Of a DNA stretch of 64,000 nucleotides, positions 49,615-62,405 are shown in pieces. The translations under genes were made by a program, and so were the position numbers. Location: the NCBI RefSeq assembly GCF_027625935.1, contig NZ_CP115300.1, forward strand, positions 7,440,001 through 7,504,000, given 5' to 3'. Source of the DNA: Streptomyces camelliae. GTDB taxonomy: Bacteria > Actinomycetota > Actinomycetes > Streptomycetales > Streptomycetaceae. The notes under the pieces were generated by a model that saw only the letters and a program-made list of their open reading frames with translations, was not told the origin of the DNA and made no database searches. Position 1 is the first letter of the stretch. Every line of letters starts with the position of its first letter.

Positions 49615-50901
49615 ATGAGCAAGATCCTGATCCGTGGTGCGAAGGTGCTCGGCGGCGAGCCGCAGGACGTGCTGATCGACGGCGAGGTGATCGAGGCGGT
49701 CGGCACCGGCCTGTCCGCCGAGGGCGCCGAGGTCGTGGAGGCGGCAGGCAAGGTGCTGCTGCCGGGCCTGGTCGACCTGCACACCCATCTGCGCGAGCCG
49801 GGCCGCGAGGACTCCGAGACGGTCCTGACCGGCACCCGCGCGGCCGCGTCCGGCGGCTACACGGCCGTGTTCGCCATGGCCAACACCTTCCCGGTCGCCG
49901 ACACCGCCGGTGTGGTCGAGCAGGTCTACCGGCTGGGCCAGGAGCACGGCTACTGCGACGTGCAGCCCATCGGCGCCGTCACCGTCGGCCTGGAGGGCAG
50001 GAAGCTCGCCGAGCTGGGCGCCATGCACGAGTCGGCCGCCGGGGTCACCGTCTTCTCCGACGACGGCAAGTGCGTGGACGACGCGGTGATCATGCGCCGG
50101 GCGCTGGAGTACGTGAAGGCCTTCGGCGGTGTCGTCGCCCAGCACGCGCAGGAGCCGCGGCTCACCGAGGGCGCCCAGATGAACGAGGGCATCGTCTCCG
50201 CCGAGCTGGGCCTGGGCGGCTGGCCGGCCGTCGCCGAGGAGTCGATCATCGCGCGGGACGTGCTGCTCGCCGAGCACGTCGGCTCCCGCGTCCACATCTG
50301 CCACCTCTCGACCGCCGGCAGCGTCGAGATCGTCCGCTGGGCCAAGTCCCGCGGCATCGACGTCACGGCCGAGGTCACCCCGCACCACCTGCTCCTCACC
50401 GACGAGCTGGTGCGGACGTACAACCCCGTCTACAAGGTCAACCCGCCGCTGCGCACCGAGCGGGACGTGCTGGCCCTGCGCGAGGCGCTCGCCGACGGCA
50501 CGATCGACATCGTCGCCACCGACCACGCCCCGCACCCGCACGAGGACAAGGACTGCGAGTGGGCCGCCGCCGCCATGGGGATGGTGGGCCTGGAGACCGC
50601 GCTGTCAGTGGTCCAGGAGACCATGGTCGACACGGGCCTGCTGGACTGGGCCGGCGTCGCCGACCGGATGTCCGTCAAGCCCGCGCAGATCGGACAGGCC
50701 ACCGGGCACGGCCGTCCCGTCTCGGCTGGTGAGCCCGCCAACCTCACCCTCGTCGACACGGAATACCGTGGCCAGGTGGACCCCGCGGGCTTCGCCTCAC
50801 GCAGCCGCAACACCCCCTACGAGGGGCGTGAGCTGCCGGGCCGTGTGACGCACACGTGGCTGCGGGGCAAGGCCACGCTCGTCGACGGGAAGCTCACGTG
50901 A
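49615..50901 (+). CDS. pyrC: Dihydroorotase
   Basis: Zinc amidohydrolase cyclising carbamoyl aspartate, 428 residues, class I type. Metal ligands are visible in [15 protein letters not shown], in HAQEPRLT, in [13 protein letters not shown], and in [18 protein letters not shown] precedes the ATG four bases after pyrB. The stop overlaps the next gene's GTG. Adjacent pyrB-pyrC fits the known physical ATCase-DHOase complex, although complex formation here is inferred. Confidence 0.96.
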   Translation: MSKILIRGAKVLGGEPQDVLIDGEVIEAVGTGLSAEGAEVVEAAGKVLLPGLVDLHTHLREPGREDSETVLTGTRAAASGGYTAVFAMANTFPVADTAGVVEQVYRLGQEHGYCDVQPIGAVTVGLEGRKLAELGAMHESAAGVTVFSDDGKCVDDAVIMRRALEYVKAFGGVVAQHAQEPRLTEGAQMNEGIVSAELGLGGWPAVAEESIIARDVLLAEHVGSRVHICHLSTAGSVEIVRWAKSRGIDVTAEVTPHHLLLTDELVRTYNPVYKVNPPLRTERDVLALREALADGTIDIVATDHAPHPHEDKDCEWAAAAMGMVGLETALSVVQETMVDTGLLDWAGVADRMSVKPAQIGQATGHGRPVSAGEPANLTLVDTEYRGQVDPAGFASRSRNTPYEGRELPGRVTHTWLRGKATLVDGKLT

Positions 50902-51458
50902 CACCTGTAATCCTGCTCGCGGAGGCCAAGAAATCGGCCGCCGTCACCGACTGGCCGGCCCGCATCGGCTGGCTCGTCGGACTCGTCCTGTTCATCGCGC
51001 TCGTCTACTGGCTGATGCGCGAGGGCTGGAAGTGGCGCGGCACGCTCCAGAGCGACCTTCCGGAGCCGCCCAGCGCGCCGGAGGAGACCGGCCCGGTGAA
51101 ACTGAGCATGAGCGGCCGCTACCACGGCTCCACCACCGCCGGGCAGTGGCTGGACCGGATCGTGGCCCACGGCCTCGGCACCCGCAGCCGGGCCGAGCTC
51201 ACCCTCACGGAGGCGGGCCTGGAGGTCGAGCGTCCCGGAGCGAACGACTTCTTCGTCCCCGCCGCCGCACTGCGCGGGGCCCGGCTGGACAAGGGCATCG
51301 CCGGCAAGGTCCTCACCGAGGGCGGACTGCTCGTGGTGACCTGGGCGCTCGGCGACAAGCTGATCGACTCCGGCTTCCGCTCCGACCACGCGGCCGAGCA
51401 CACCGAATGGGCCGACACCCTGAACGACATGATCAACGACACGGAAGGCGCACGATGA
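50898..51458 (+). CDS. PH-like membrane protein embedded in the pyr operon
   Basis: 186 residues. One N-terminal TM helix ([18 protein letters not shown]) is followed by a Pro-rich linker and a beta-rich domain of about 120 residues ([33 protein letters not shown]) resembling bacterial pleckstrin-homology-like folds. It overlaps pyrC and carA by four bases each, so it is translationally coupled on both sides. A similar small membrane gene occupies the pyrC-carA position in mycobacteria (Rv1382, from memory). Its role in pyrimidine synthesis is unknown; membrane tethering of the pathway is only a guess. Confidence 0.85.
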   Translation: MTPVILLAEAKKSAAVTDWPARIGWLVGLVLFIALVYWLMREGWKWRGTLQSDLPEPPSAPEETGPVKLSMSGRYHGSTTAGQWLDRIVAHGLGTRSRAELTLTEAGLEVERPGANDFFVPAAALRGARLDKGIAGKVLTEGGLLVVTWALGDKLIDSGFRSDHAAEHTEWADTLNDMINDTEGAR

Positions 51459-52589
51459 CGACCTCCACCAGGGGAGCTGCCAAGGTTCCCGCCGTACTCG
51501 TCCTGGAGGACGGCCGCACCTTCCGCGGCCGTGCCTACGGGGCCGTGGGGGAGACCTTCGGCGAGGCCGTGTTCTCCACCGGCATGACCGGCTACCAGGA
51601 AACCCTGACCGACCCGTCGTACGACCGCCAGATCGTCGTGGCGACCGCCCCGCAGATCGGCAACACCGGCTGGAACGACGAGGACGACGAGTCGAGCCGC
51701 ATCTGGGTCTCCGGCTACGTCGTGCGCGACCCCGCGCGCGTGCCGTCCAACTGGCGCGCCAAGCGCTCCCTGGACGACGAGCTGGTCGCGCAGGACGTGG
51801 TCGGCATCTCCGGGATCGACACCCGCGCCCTCACCCGTCATCTGCGTGAGCGCGGCTCGATGCGCGCCGGCATCTTCTCCGGCGAGGCGATCGCCCCCGA
51901 GAGCGAGCTCCTCGCGCGCGTGCAGGCCCAGCCCCGCATGAAGGGCCTGAGCCTGTACGAGGAGGTCGCGACGAAGGAGGCGTACGTCGTCCCGGCGATC
52001 GGGGAGAAGCGGTTCACCGTCGCCGCGATCGACCTCGGCATCAAGGGCATGACCCCGCACCGCATGGCCGAGCGCGGCATCGAGGTGCACGTCCTCCCGG
52101 CCACGGCCACGGCCGACGACATCTACGCCGTCAACCCGGACGGGGTCTTCTTCTCCAACGGCCCCGGTGACCCGGCCACGGCCGACGGCCCGGTCGCGCT
52201 GATGACCGCCGTCCTGGAGCGGAAGACGCCCCTGTTCGGCATCTGCTTCGGCAACCAGATCCTCGGCCGCGCCCTCGGCTTCGGCACCTACAAGCTGAAG
52301 TACGGCCACCGGGGCATCAACCAGCCGGTCCAGGACCGTACGACCGGCAAGGTCGAGGTCACCGCGCACAACCACGGCTTCGCCGTCGATGCGCCGCTCG
52401 ACAAGGTGAGCGACACCAAGTTCGGCCGCGCCGAGGTCTCGCACGTGTGCCTGAACGACAACGTCGTGGAGGGGCTGCAGCTGCTCGACCAGCCGGCCTT
52501 CTCCGTCCAGTACCACCCCGAAGCGGCAGCGGGCCCGCACGACGCCGCCTACCTGTTCGACCGCTTCGTTTCTCTGATGGAGGGCCAGC

Positions 52590-52597
<8 letters not shown>
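51455..52597 (+). CDS. carA: Carbamoyl-phosphate synthase small subunit
   Basis: Glutaminase subunit that supplies ammonia to CarB, 380 residues. [15 protein letters not shown] opens the N-terminal domain with [14 protein letters not shown]. The nucleophile Cys is in [16 protein letters not shown], and the His/Glu pair is in [14 protein letters not shown]. It is overlapped by the PH-like gene and overlaps carB by eight bases. It feeds both pyrimidine and arginine synthesis, so control by UMP is expected at the enzyme level through CarB. Confidence 0.97.
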
Positions 52598-55898
<3,301 letters not shown>

Positions 55899-55906
55899 CA
55901 GCCCTT

Positions 55907-55936
55907 GAGGGGGACACCGGAAACGGTGTCCCCCTC
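55907..55936 (+). terminator. Terminator-like hairpin between carB and pyrD
   Basis: Perfect 13-bp stem (GAGGGGGACACCG with its complement) and a GAAA loop, eight bases after the carB stop and 30 bases before pyrD. There is no T run. It may attenuate read-through into pyrD-pyrF or stabilise the upstream mRNA. Confidence 0.65.
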
Positions 55937-55966
55937 CGCATGAGGACCCCTGAGGACTTTTCCGAG

Positions 55967-57069
<1,103 letters not shown>

Positions 57070-57073
<4 letters not shown>

Positions 57074-57915
57074 CTTCGACGGAGCCCTTCGGCGCCCGGC
57101 TGCGCCGCGCCATGGACGAGCGCGGCCCCCTGTGCGTCGGCATCGACCCGCACGCCTCCCTGCTCGCCCAGTGGGGCCTGAACGACGACGTGGCCGGTCT
57201 GGAGCGGTTCAGCCGCACGGTCGTCGAGGCCGTGGCCGACCGGGTCGCCGTGATGAAGCCGCAGAGCGCCTTCTTCGAGCGGTTCGGCTCGCGCGGCATC
57301 GCCGTCCTGGAGACGGTCGTCCGGGAGGCGCGCGCGGCCGGCACCCTGGTCGTGATGGACGCCAAGCGCGGCGACATCGGCTCGACCATGGCCGGGTACG
57401 CGGAGGCCTACCTGCACAAGGACGCCCCGCTGTTCTGCGACGCCCTCACCGTCTCGCCCTACCTCGGCTACGGCTCGCTCAGCCCGGCCGTCGCGCTGGC
57501 CCGGGAGAGCGGCGCCGGTCTGTTCGTGCTGGCGCTGACCTCGAACCCGGAGGGCCCCGAGGTGCAGCACGCGGTCCGTACGGACGGCCGCAGCGTGGGT
57601 GCGACCATGCTGGCCCACCTGGCCGCCGAGAACGCGGGGGAGGAGCCGCTGGGGTCCTTCGGCGCCGTCGTCGGTGCCACGGTCGGCGACCTGTCGTCGT
57701 ACGACCTCGCGATCAACGGCCCGCTCCTCGCGCCCGGTGTCGGCGCGCAGGGGGCGACGGCGGCCGACCTTCCGGCGGTCTTCGGGTCGGCGCTGCGCAA
57801 CGTCGTGCCGAACGTCAGCAGGGGTGTTCTGCGTCACGGTCCCGACACCGGGGCGCTGCGGGCGGCCGCCGAGCGCTTCGCCGAGGAGATTCAGGCGGTC
57901 GTCGGGGGTTCCTGA
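57070..57915 (+). CDS. pyrF: Orotidine 5'-phosphate decarboxylase, type 2
   Basis: Decarboxylates OMP to UMP, 281 residues, the longer type 2 form found in actinobacteria. The catalytic Lys-Asp array is [14 protein letters not shown], with [11 protein letters not shown] and FERFGSRGI as further type 2 features. It is coupled to pyrD by a four-base overlap and is the last gene of the pyr operon. orotate phosphoribosyltransferase (pyrE) is not in the window. Confidence 0.96.
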
Positions 57916-58216
57916 GCCCTCCGGTGTGCGCCCCGGCGGGCGGCGGGCCGGCGACTTGAGTGTGAATACATCCTCAAATCGGGGGCATTATGTCTGAAAT
58001 GTCCGGCCTGACGGAGGCTGACCAGGACTTTTCCGCTGTTCTCGCTGACTCTGGCGGACTTGCCCGCTAGTCTCCGAGCAGTGGGGGCACCTCCCGCGCC
58101 CTCAAGGCAGGTGTGGGGAGAGCGGGCAGCGTGTTGCTCGTAGCTCCCCAGGTGTGGGGCGACTAGGTTCCTCACCGGTCCGTATCCGACAGTTCGACAT
58201 CCGAGGTGACGTAGGC
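57916..58216 (+). promoter_or_regulatory. sIHF promoter region
   Basis: A 301-base stretch without a gene. CTGACT (58045-58050) and TAGTCT (58068-58073) are 17 bases apart and form a good vegetative promoter, giving a leader of about 137 bases. Downstream of it lies GTGGGGGCACCTCCCGC, a word common in streptomycete intergenic repeats, followed by CAGGTGTGGGG twice (around 58109 and 58149). A less G+C-rich patch (57958-58000) contains no recognisable site. Confidence 0.5.
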
Positions 58217-58540
58217 GTGGCTCTTCCGCCCCTTACCCCTGAACAGCGCGCAGCCGCGCTCGAAAAGGCCGCCGCGGCTCGCCGGGAGCGGGCCGAGGTC
58301 AAGAATCGACTCAAGCACTCCGGCGCATCCCTGCACGAGGTCATCAAGCAGGGCCAGGAGAACGACGTCATCGGCAAGATGAAGGTCTCCGCGCTGCTTG
58401 AGTCGCTGCCGGGCGTGGGCAAGGTCCGCGCCAAGCAGATCATGGAGCGTCTGGGCATCTCCGAGAGCCGCCGCGTGCGCGGTCTCGGTTCCAACCAGAT
58501 CGCTTCCCTGGAGCGTGAGTTCGGCAGCACCGCCTCCTGA
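58217..58540 (+). CDS. sihF: Streptomycete integration host factor sIHF
   Basis: Small nucleoid-associated DNA-binding protein that affects DNA topology, sporulation and antibiotic production, 107 residues. It has a long N-terminal helix (TPEQRAAALEKAAAARRERA) and a helix-two-turn-helix domain with SLPGVGKVRAKQIMERLGI and SRRVRGLGSNQ as DNA-contacting parts. It is unrelated to HU/IHF of enterobacteria. The GTG, behind GAGGTGA, gives exactly the length of the S. coelicolor protein. gmk follows with its own -10. Confidence 0.97.
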   Translation: MALPPLTPEQRAAALEKAAAARRERAEVKNRLKHSGASLHEVIKQGQENDVIGKMKVSALLESLPGVGKVRAKQIMERLGISESRRVRGLGSNQIASLEREFGSTAS

Positions 58541-58588
58541 GTCCGTCTCCGGGCGGACCGGGAGTCCCGGGCACTCCGGGATTGCTGG

Positions 58589-58594
58589 AATAAT
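58589..58594 (+). promoter_or_regulatory. -10 element for a leaderless gmk transcript
   Basis: AATAAT, unusually A/T-rich for this DNA, is six bases before the gmk ATG. No Shine-Dalgarno sequence is present between them. Confidence 0.45.
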
Positions 58595-58600
58595 CGCTGC

Positions 58601-59194
58601 ATGGCTGCAACATTCCGGGGGACGACCCCCGAGCCCCCGGACGTACGTCCGCGGCTGACCGTGCTCTCCGGCCCCTCGGGGGTCGGCAAGAGCACGGTCG
58701 TCGCCCATATGCGCAAGGAACACCCCGAGGTCTGGCTCTCGGTGTCGGCCACCACCCGCAAGCCGCGCCCCGGTGAGCAGCACGGGGTCCACTACTTCTT
58801 CGTCACCGACGAGGAGATGGACAAGCTGATCGCCAACGGCGAGCTGCTGGAGTGGGCCGAGTTCGCCGGGAACCGCTACGGCACGCCCCGCGCGGCCGTG
58901 CTGGAACGGCTGGAGAACGGCGAGCCCGTTCTGCTGGAGATCGACCTCCAGGGCGCCCGGCAGGTCCGGGAGTCCATGTCCGATTCCCGGCTGGTGTTCC
59001 TGGCCCCGCCCTCCTGGGAGGAGCTGGTGCGCAGGCTGACCGGCCGGGGCACCGAGCCTCCCGAGGTCATCGAGCGCCGCCTGGACGCGGCCAGGACCGA
59101 ATTGGCGGCCGAGCCGGAGTTCGACGTGACCTTGGTCAACACCTCCGTCGAGGACGTGGCGCGCGAGCTGCTAGCCTTGATGGACGTTGTGTGA
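58601..59194 (+). CDS. gmk: Guanylate kinase
   Basis: Phosphorylates GMP to GDP, 197 residues. Walker A is [13 protein letters not shown]. The GMP-binding segment [21 protein letters not shown] and the later [17 protein letters not shown] match the family. [12 protein letters not shown] is the second conserved block. The N-terminal 17 residues are a variable extension. Located immediately upstream of rpoZ, the common gmk-rpoZ pairing. GMP kinase also feeds (p)ppGpp precursors. Confidence 0.97.
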   Translation: MAATFRGTTPEPPDVRPRLTVLSGPSGVGKSTVVAHMRKEHPEVWLSVSATTRKPRPGEQHGVHYFFVTDEEMDKLIANGELLEWAEFAGNRYGTPRAAVLERLENGEPVLLEIDLQGARQVRESMSDSRLVFLAPPSWEELVRRLTGRGTEPPEVIERRLDAARTELAAEPEFDVTLVNTSVEDVARELLALMDVV

Positions 59195-59232
59195 TCATGA
59201 CTGATCTTTTCCCCTCCTTCGGAAGGTAGAGC

Positions 59233-59505
59233 GTGTCCTCTTCCATCACCGCGCCCGAGGGCATCATCAACCCGCCGATCGACGAGTTGCTTGAGGCCAC
59301 CGACTCGAAGTACAGCCTCGTGATCTACGCCGCCAAGCGGGCCCGTCAGATCAACGCGTACTACTCCCAGCTCGGCGAGGGCCTCCTTGAGTACGTCGGT
59401 CCTCTCGTCGACACCCACGTCCACGAGAAGCCGCTCTCGATCGCCCTGCGCGAGATCAACGCGGGTCTGCTGACGTCCGAGGCCGTCGAAGGCCCCGCCC
59501 AGTAA
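59233..59505 (+). CDS. rpoZ: RNA polymerase omega subunit
   Basis: Chaperones beta-prime during core assembly, 90 residues. [30 protein letters not shown] contains the conserved omega fold. The end (GLLTSEAVE) is the actinobacterial tail. GGAAGG precedes the GTG. It starts 38 bases after gmk, so the two are probably co-transcribed. A strong hairpin ends the transcript. Confidence 0.96.
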   Translation: MSSSITAPEGIINPPIDELLEATDSKYSLVIYAAKRARQINAYYSQLGEGLLEYVGPLVDTHVHEKPLSIALREINAGLLTSEAVEGPAQ

Positions 59506-59543
59506 CGCTGCGCAGTAGTACTTTCAGATCGCAGGTGACTTAT

Positions 59544-59578
59544 CCACAGGCCCGGCAGTCGTGCTGCCGGGCCTGTGG
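59544..59578 (+). terminator. Terminator after rpoZ
   Basis: Perfect 15-bp stem (CCACAGGCCCGGCAG with its complement) and a five-base loop, 38 bases after the rpoZ stop, followed by TGTGTCATT. Confidence 0.85.
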
Positions 59579-59620
59579 TGTGTCATTGGTGGTGCAGGGT
59601 TCCGAGTCCGGGGAGTGAGC

Positions 59621-60823
59621 GTGGACAAGCCGAAGGTCGTCCTGGGGGTCAGCGGTGGCATCGCCGCGTACAAGGCCTGTGAGCTGCTGAGAAGGTTCAC
59701 GGAGTCGGGCCATGACGTACGCGTCGTCCCCACCGCCTCCGCGCTGCACTTCGTCGGCGCCGCCACCTGGTCCGCCCTGTCGGGCAACCCCGTCTCGACG
59801 GAGGTCTGGGACGACGTCCACGAGGTGCCGCACGTCCGCATCGGCCAGGGTGCCGACCTCGTCGTCGTCGCGCCCGCCACGGCCGACACGCTGGCCAAGG
59901 CCGCCCACGGCCTCGCCGACGACCTCCTCACCAACACCCTGCTGACCGCCCGCTGCCCGGTCGTGCTCGCGCCCGCCATGCACACCGAGATGTGGGAGCA
60001 CCCGGCCACCCAGGAGAACGTGGCCACCCTGCGCCGACGCGGCGCCGTCGTCATCGAACCGGCCGTCGGCCGCCTCACCGGCGTCGACACCGGCAAGGGC
60101 CGGCTGCCCGACCCGGCCGAGATCTTCGAGGTCTGCCGCCGGGTGCTGGCCCGGGGCGTCACCCGGCCGGACCTCAAGGGGCGGCACGTCGTCGTCTCCG
60201 CCGGCGGCACCCGCGAGCCGCTCGACCCGGTCCGCTTCCTCGGCAACCGCTCCTCCGGCAAGCAGGGCTACGCCCTCGCCCGCACCGCCGCCGCCCGCGG
60301 CGCCCGGGTCACGCTGATCGCGGCCAACACCGGTCTGCCCGACCCGGCCGGCGTGGACGTCGTCCCGGTCGGCACGGCCGTCCAGCTGCGCGAGGCCGTC
60401 CTGAAGGCCGCGGCGGACGCCGACGCGGTCGTCATGGCCGCCGCCGTCGCCGACTTCCGGCCCGCGGTCTACGCCGCCGGGAAGATCAAGAAGAAGGACG
60501 GCCACGAGCCCGACCCGATCGTCCTCGTGCGGAATCCGGACATTCTTGCGGAGATTTCGGCCGATCGCGCCAGGTCCGGACAGGTGATCGTCGGCTTCGC
60601 CGCCGAGACCGACGACGTGCTCGCCAACGGCCGTGCCAAGCTCGCCCGCAAGGGCTGTGACCTGCTCGTGGTCAACGAGGTGGGGGAGCGCAAGACGTTC
60701 GGCTCCGAGGAGAACGAGGCGATCGTGCTGGGCGCCGACGGAAGCGAGACGCCGGTACCGCACGGACCCAAGGAAGCCCTGGCCGACACCGTCTGGGACC
60801 TGGTCGCCGAGCGCCTGGGCTGA
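59621..60823 (+). CDS. coaBC: Bifunctional phosphopantothenoylcysteine decarboxylase / phosphopantothenate-cysteine ligase
   Basis: Two consecutive steps of coenzyme A synthesis, 400 residues. The N-terminal FMN-dependent CoaC domain (about 1-185) has [37 protein letters not shown] and [15 protein letters not shown]. The C-terminal CoaB domain opens [20 protein letters not shown] followed by [12 protein letters not shown], with AAVADFRP and KIKKKDG downstream. GGGGAG precedes the GTG closely. It stands alone between two terminators or promoters, next to metK. Confidence 0.97.
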   Translation: MDKPKVVLGVSGGIAAYKACELLRRFTESGHDVRVVPTASALHFVGAATWSALSGNPVSTEVWDDVHEVPHVRIGQGADLVVVAPATADTLAKAAHGLADDLLTNTLLTARCPVVLAPAMHTEMWEHPATQENVATLRRRGAVVIEPAVGRLTGVDTGKGRLPDPAEIFEVCRRVLARGVTRPDLKGRHVVVSAGGTREPLDPVRFLGNRSSGKQGYALARTAAARGARVTLIAANTGLPDPAGVDVVPVGTAVQLREAVLKAAADADAVVMAAAVADFRPAVYAAGKIKKKDGHEPDPIVLVRNPDILAEISADRARSGQVIVGFAAETDDVLANGRAKLARKGCDLLVVNEVGERKTFGSEENEAIVLGADGSETPVPHGPKEALADTVWDLVAERLG

Positions 60824-60990
60824 GCCCGGGCGCACCCTCGCGGCCATCCGCTGGGGGCGTGCACGAGGAGCGCTGGATTCCGGTGTGGCGACCCTGGCCA
60901 ACATCACCCGGCATTGGGCAGAATTCTCGTGCCGCAGGTCACAGCGCTCCCGAGAGGCGAGACGGTGGCCCATCGGCCGAGTGCGACCGA

Positions 60991-60996
60991 TAAACT
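60991..60996 (+). promoter_or_regulatory. Probable -10 of metK
   Basis: TAAACT lies 80 bases before the metK GTG and would give a leader of about 75 bases. No -35 of quality is visible. The remaining 250-base gap after coaBC shows no gene and no recognisable SAM riboswitch. Confidence 0.4.
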
Positions 60997-61076
60997 GTTC
61001 AAGGTCGGCACCGGGCGCAGCCCTCGTGCCGACTGCAAATGATCAGCCAGCAGCCGCTGCAACCACAGGGAGCGTT

Positions 61077-62285
61077 GTGTCCCGTCGCCTGTTCACCTCG
61101 GAGTCCGTGACCGAGGGTCACCCCGACAAGATCGCTGACCAGATCAGCGACACCATTCTCGACGCGCTTCTGCGCGAGGACCCGACCTCCCGGGTCGCCG
61201 TCGAGACGCTGATCACCACCGGCCTGGTGCATGTGGCCGGCGAGGTCACGACCAAGGCCTACGCGGACATCGCGAACCTGGTCCGCAGCAAGATCCTGGA
61301 GATCGGCTACGACTCCTCCAAGAAGGGCTTCGACGGCGCCTCCTGCGGCGTGTCGGTGTCCATCGGCGCGCAGTCCCCGGACATCGCGCAGGGTGTCGAC
61401 ACGGCGTACGAGTCCCGGGTCGAAGGCGACGACGACGAGCTGGACAAGCAGGGCGCCGGCGACCAGGGCCTGATGTTCGGCTACGCCTCCGACGAGACGC
61501 CGACCCTCATGCCGCTGCCGATCTTCCTGGCGCACCGCCTGTCCAAGCGCCTGTCCGAGGTCCGCAAGAACGGCACCATCCCCTACCTGCGCCCCGACGG
61601 CAAGACGCAGGTCACCATCGAGTACGACGGTGACAAGGCCGTCCGCCTCGACACGGTCGTCGTCTCCTCGCAGCACGCCTCCGACATCGACCTGGAGTCG
61701 CTGCTCGCTCCCGACATCCGCGAGTTCGTCGTGGAGCCCGAGCTGAAGGCCCTGCTCGACGAGGGCATCAAGCTGGACACCGAGGGCTACCGCCTGCTGG
61801 TCAACCCGACCGGCCGCTTCGAGATCGGCGGCCCGATGGGCGACGCCGGCCTGACCGGCCGCAAGATCATCATCGACACCTACGGCGGCATGGCCCGCCA
61901 CGGCGGCGGTGCCTTCTCCGGCAAGGACCCGTCCAAGGTGGACCGCTCGGCCGCCTACGCGATGCGCTGGGTCGCCAAGAACGTCGTGGCGGCCGGCCTG
62001 GCCTCCCGCTGCGAGGTCCAGGTCGCCTACGCGATCGGCAAGGCCGAGCCCGTCGGTCTCTTCGTGGAGACCTTCGGCACCCACAAGATCGAGACCGAGA
62101 AGATCGAGAAGGCCATCGACGAGGTCTTCGACCTCCGCCCGGCCGCGATCATCCGCGACCTCGACCTGCTCCGCCCGATCTACTCCCAGACGGCGGCCTA
62201 CGGCCACTTCGGCCGCGAACTGCCCGACTTCACCTGGGAGCGCACCGACCGCGTGGACGCTCTCCGCAAGGCCGCGGGCCTCTAA
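61077..62285 (+). CDS. metK: S-adenosylmethionine synthetase
   Basis: Makes SAM from methionine and ATP, 402 residues. [22 protein letters not shown] is the N-terminal signature, [16 protein letters not shown] is the first MAT motif, and [19 protein letters not shown] is the phosphate-binding loop. GGGAG precedes the GTG. In streptomycetes raised SAM stimulates antibiotic production. It is monocistronic, ending in a strong hairpin. Confidence 0.98.
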   Translation: MSRRLFTSESVTEGHPDKIADQISDTILDALLREDPTSRVAVETLITTGLVHVAGEVTTKAYADIANLVRSKILEIGYDSSKKGFDGASCGVSVSIGAQSPDIAQGVDTAYESRVEGDDDELDKQGAGDQGLMFGYASDETPTLMPLPIFLAHRLSKRLSEVRKNGTIPYLRPDGKTQVTIEYDGDKAVRLDTVVVSSQHASDIDLESLLAPDIREFVVEPELKALLDEGIKLDTEGYRLLVNPTGRFEIGGPMGDAGLTGRKIIIDTYGGMARHGGGAFSGKDPSKVDRSAAYAMRWVAKNVVAAGLASRCEVQVAYAIGKAEPVGLFVETFGTHKIETEKIEKAIDEVFDLRPAAIIRDLDLLRPIYSQTAAYGHFGRELPDFTWERTDRVDALRKAAGL

Positions 62286-62302
62286 GCCCGCTCCCCTTCT
62301 CT

Positions 62303-62343
62303 CGCCGAGGCCCGGCTTCCCTTCGGGGGGCCGGGCCTCGGCG
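62303..62343 (+). terminator. Terminator after metK
   Basis: A 14-bp perfect stem (CGCCGAGGCCCGGC with its complement) is extended inside by CCC/GGG capped with a TTCG tetraloop, 17 bases after the stop. Confidence 0.88.
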
Positions 62344-62375
62344 TGTCCGAGGTGGTTCGAGGCGGCGGGGGGCCG

Positions 62376-62399
62376 TTGTCAGTGCGGTTTGGTAAGAAT
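62376..62399 (+). promoter_or_regulatory. RecA-NDp-like (PafBC-type) promoter of priA, leaderless
   Basis: TTGTCAGTG is followed by eight bases and TAAGAAT. The upstream half is a full match to the damage-promoter consensus; the -10 ends A instead of T at position six. The priA GTG begins seven bases downstream without a Shine-Dalgarno sequence. Confidence 0.65.
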
Positions 62400-62405
62400 G
62401 CAAGC

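Noticed and set aside
60824..61076. SAM riboswitch upstream of metK
   Set aside because: I looked for a leader with the conserved multi-branched core and a terminator/antiterminator pair and found neither in the expected leader of about 75 bases.
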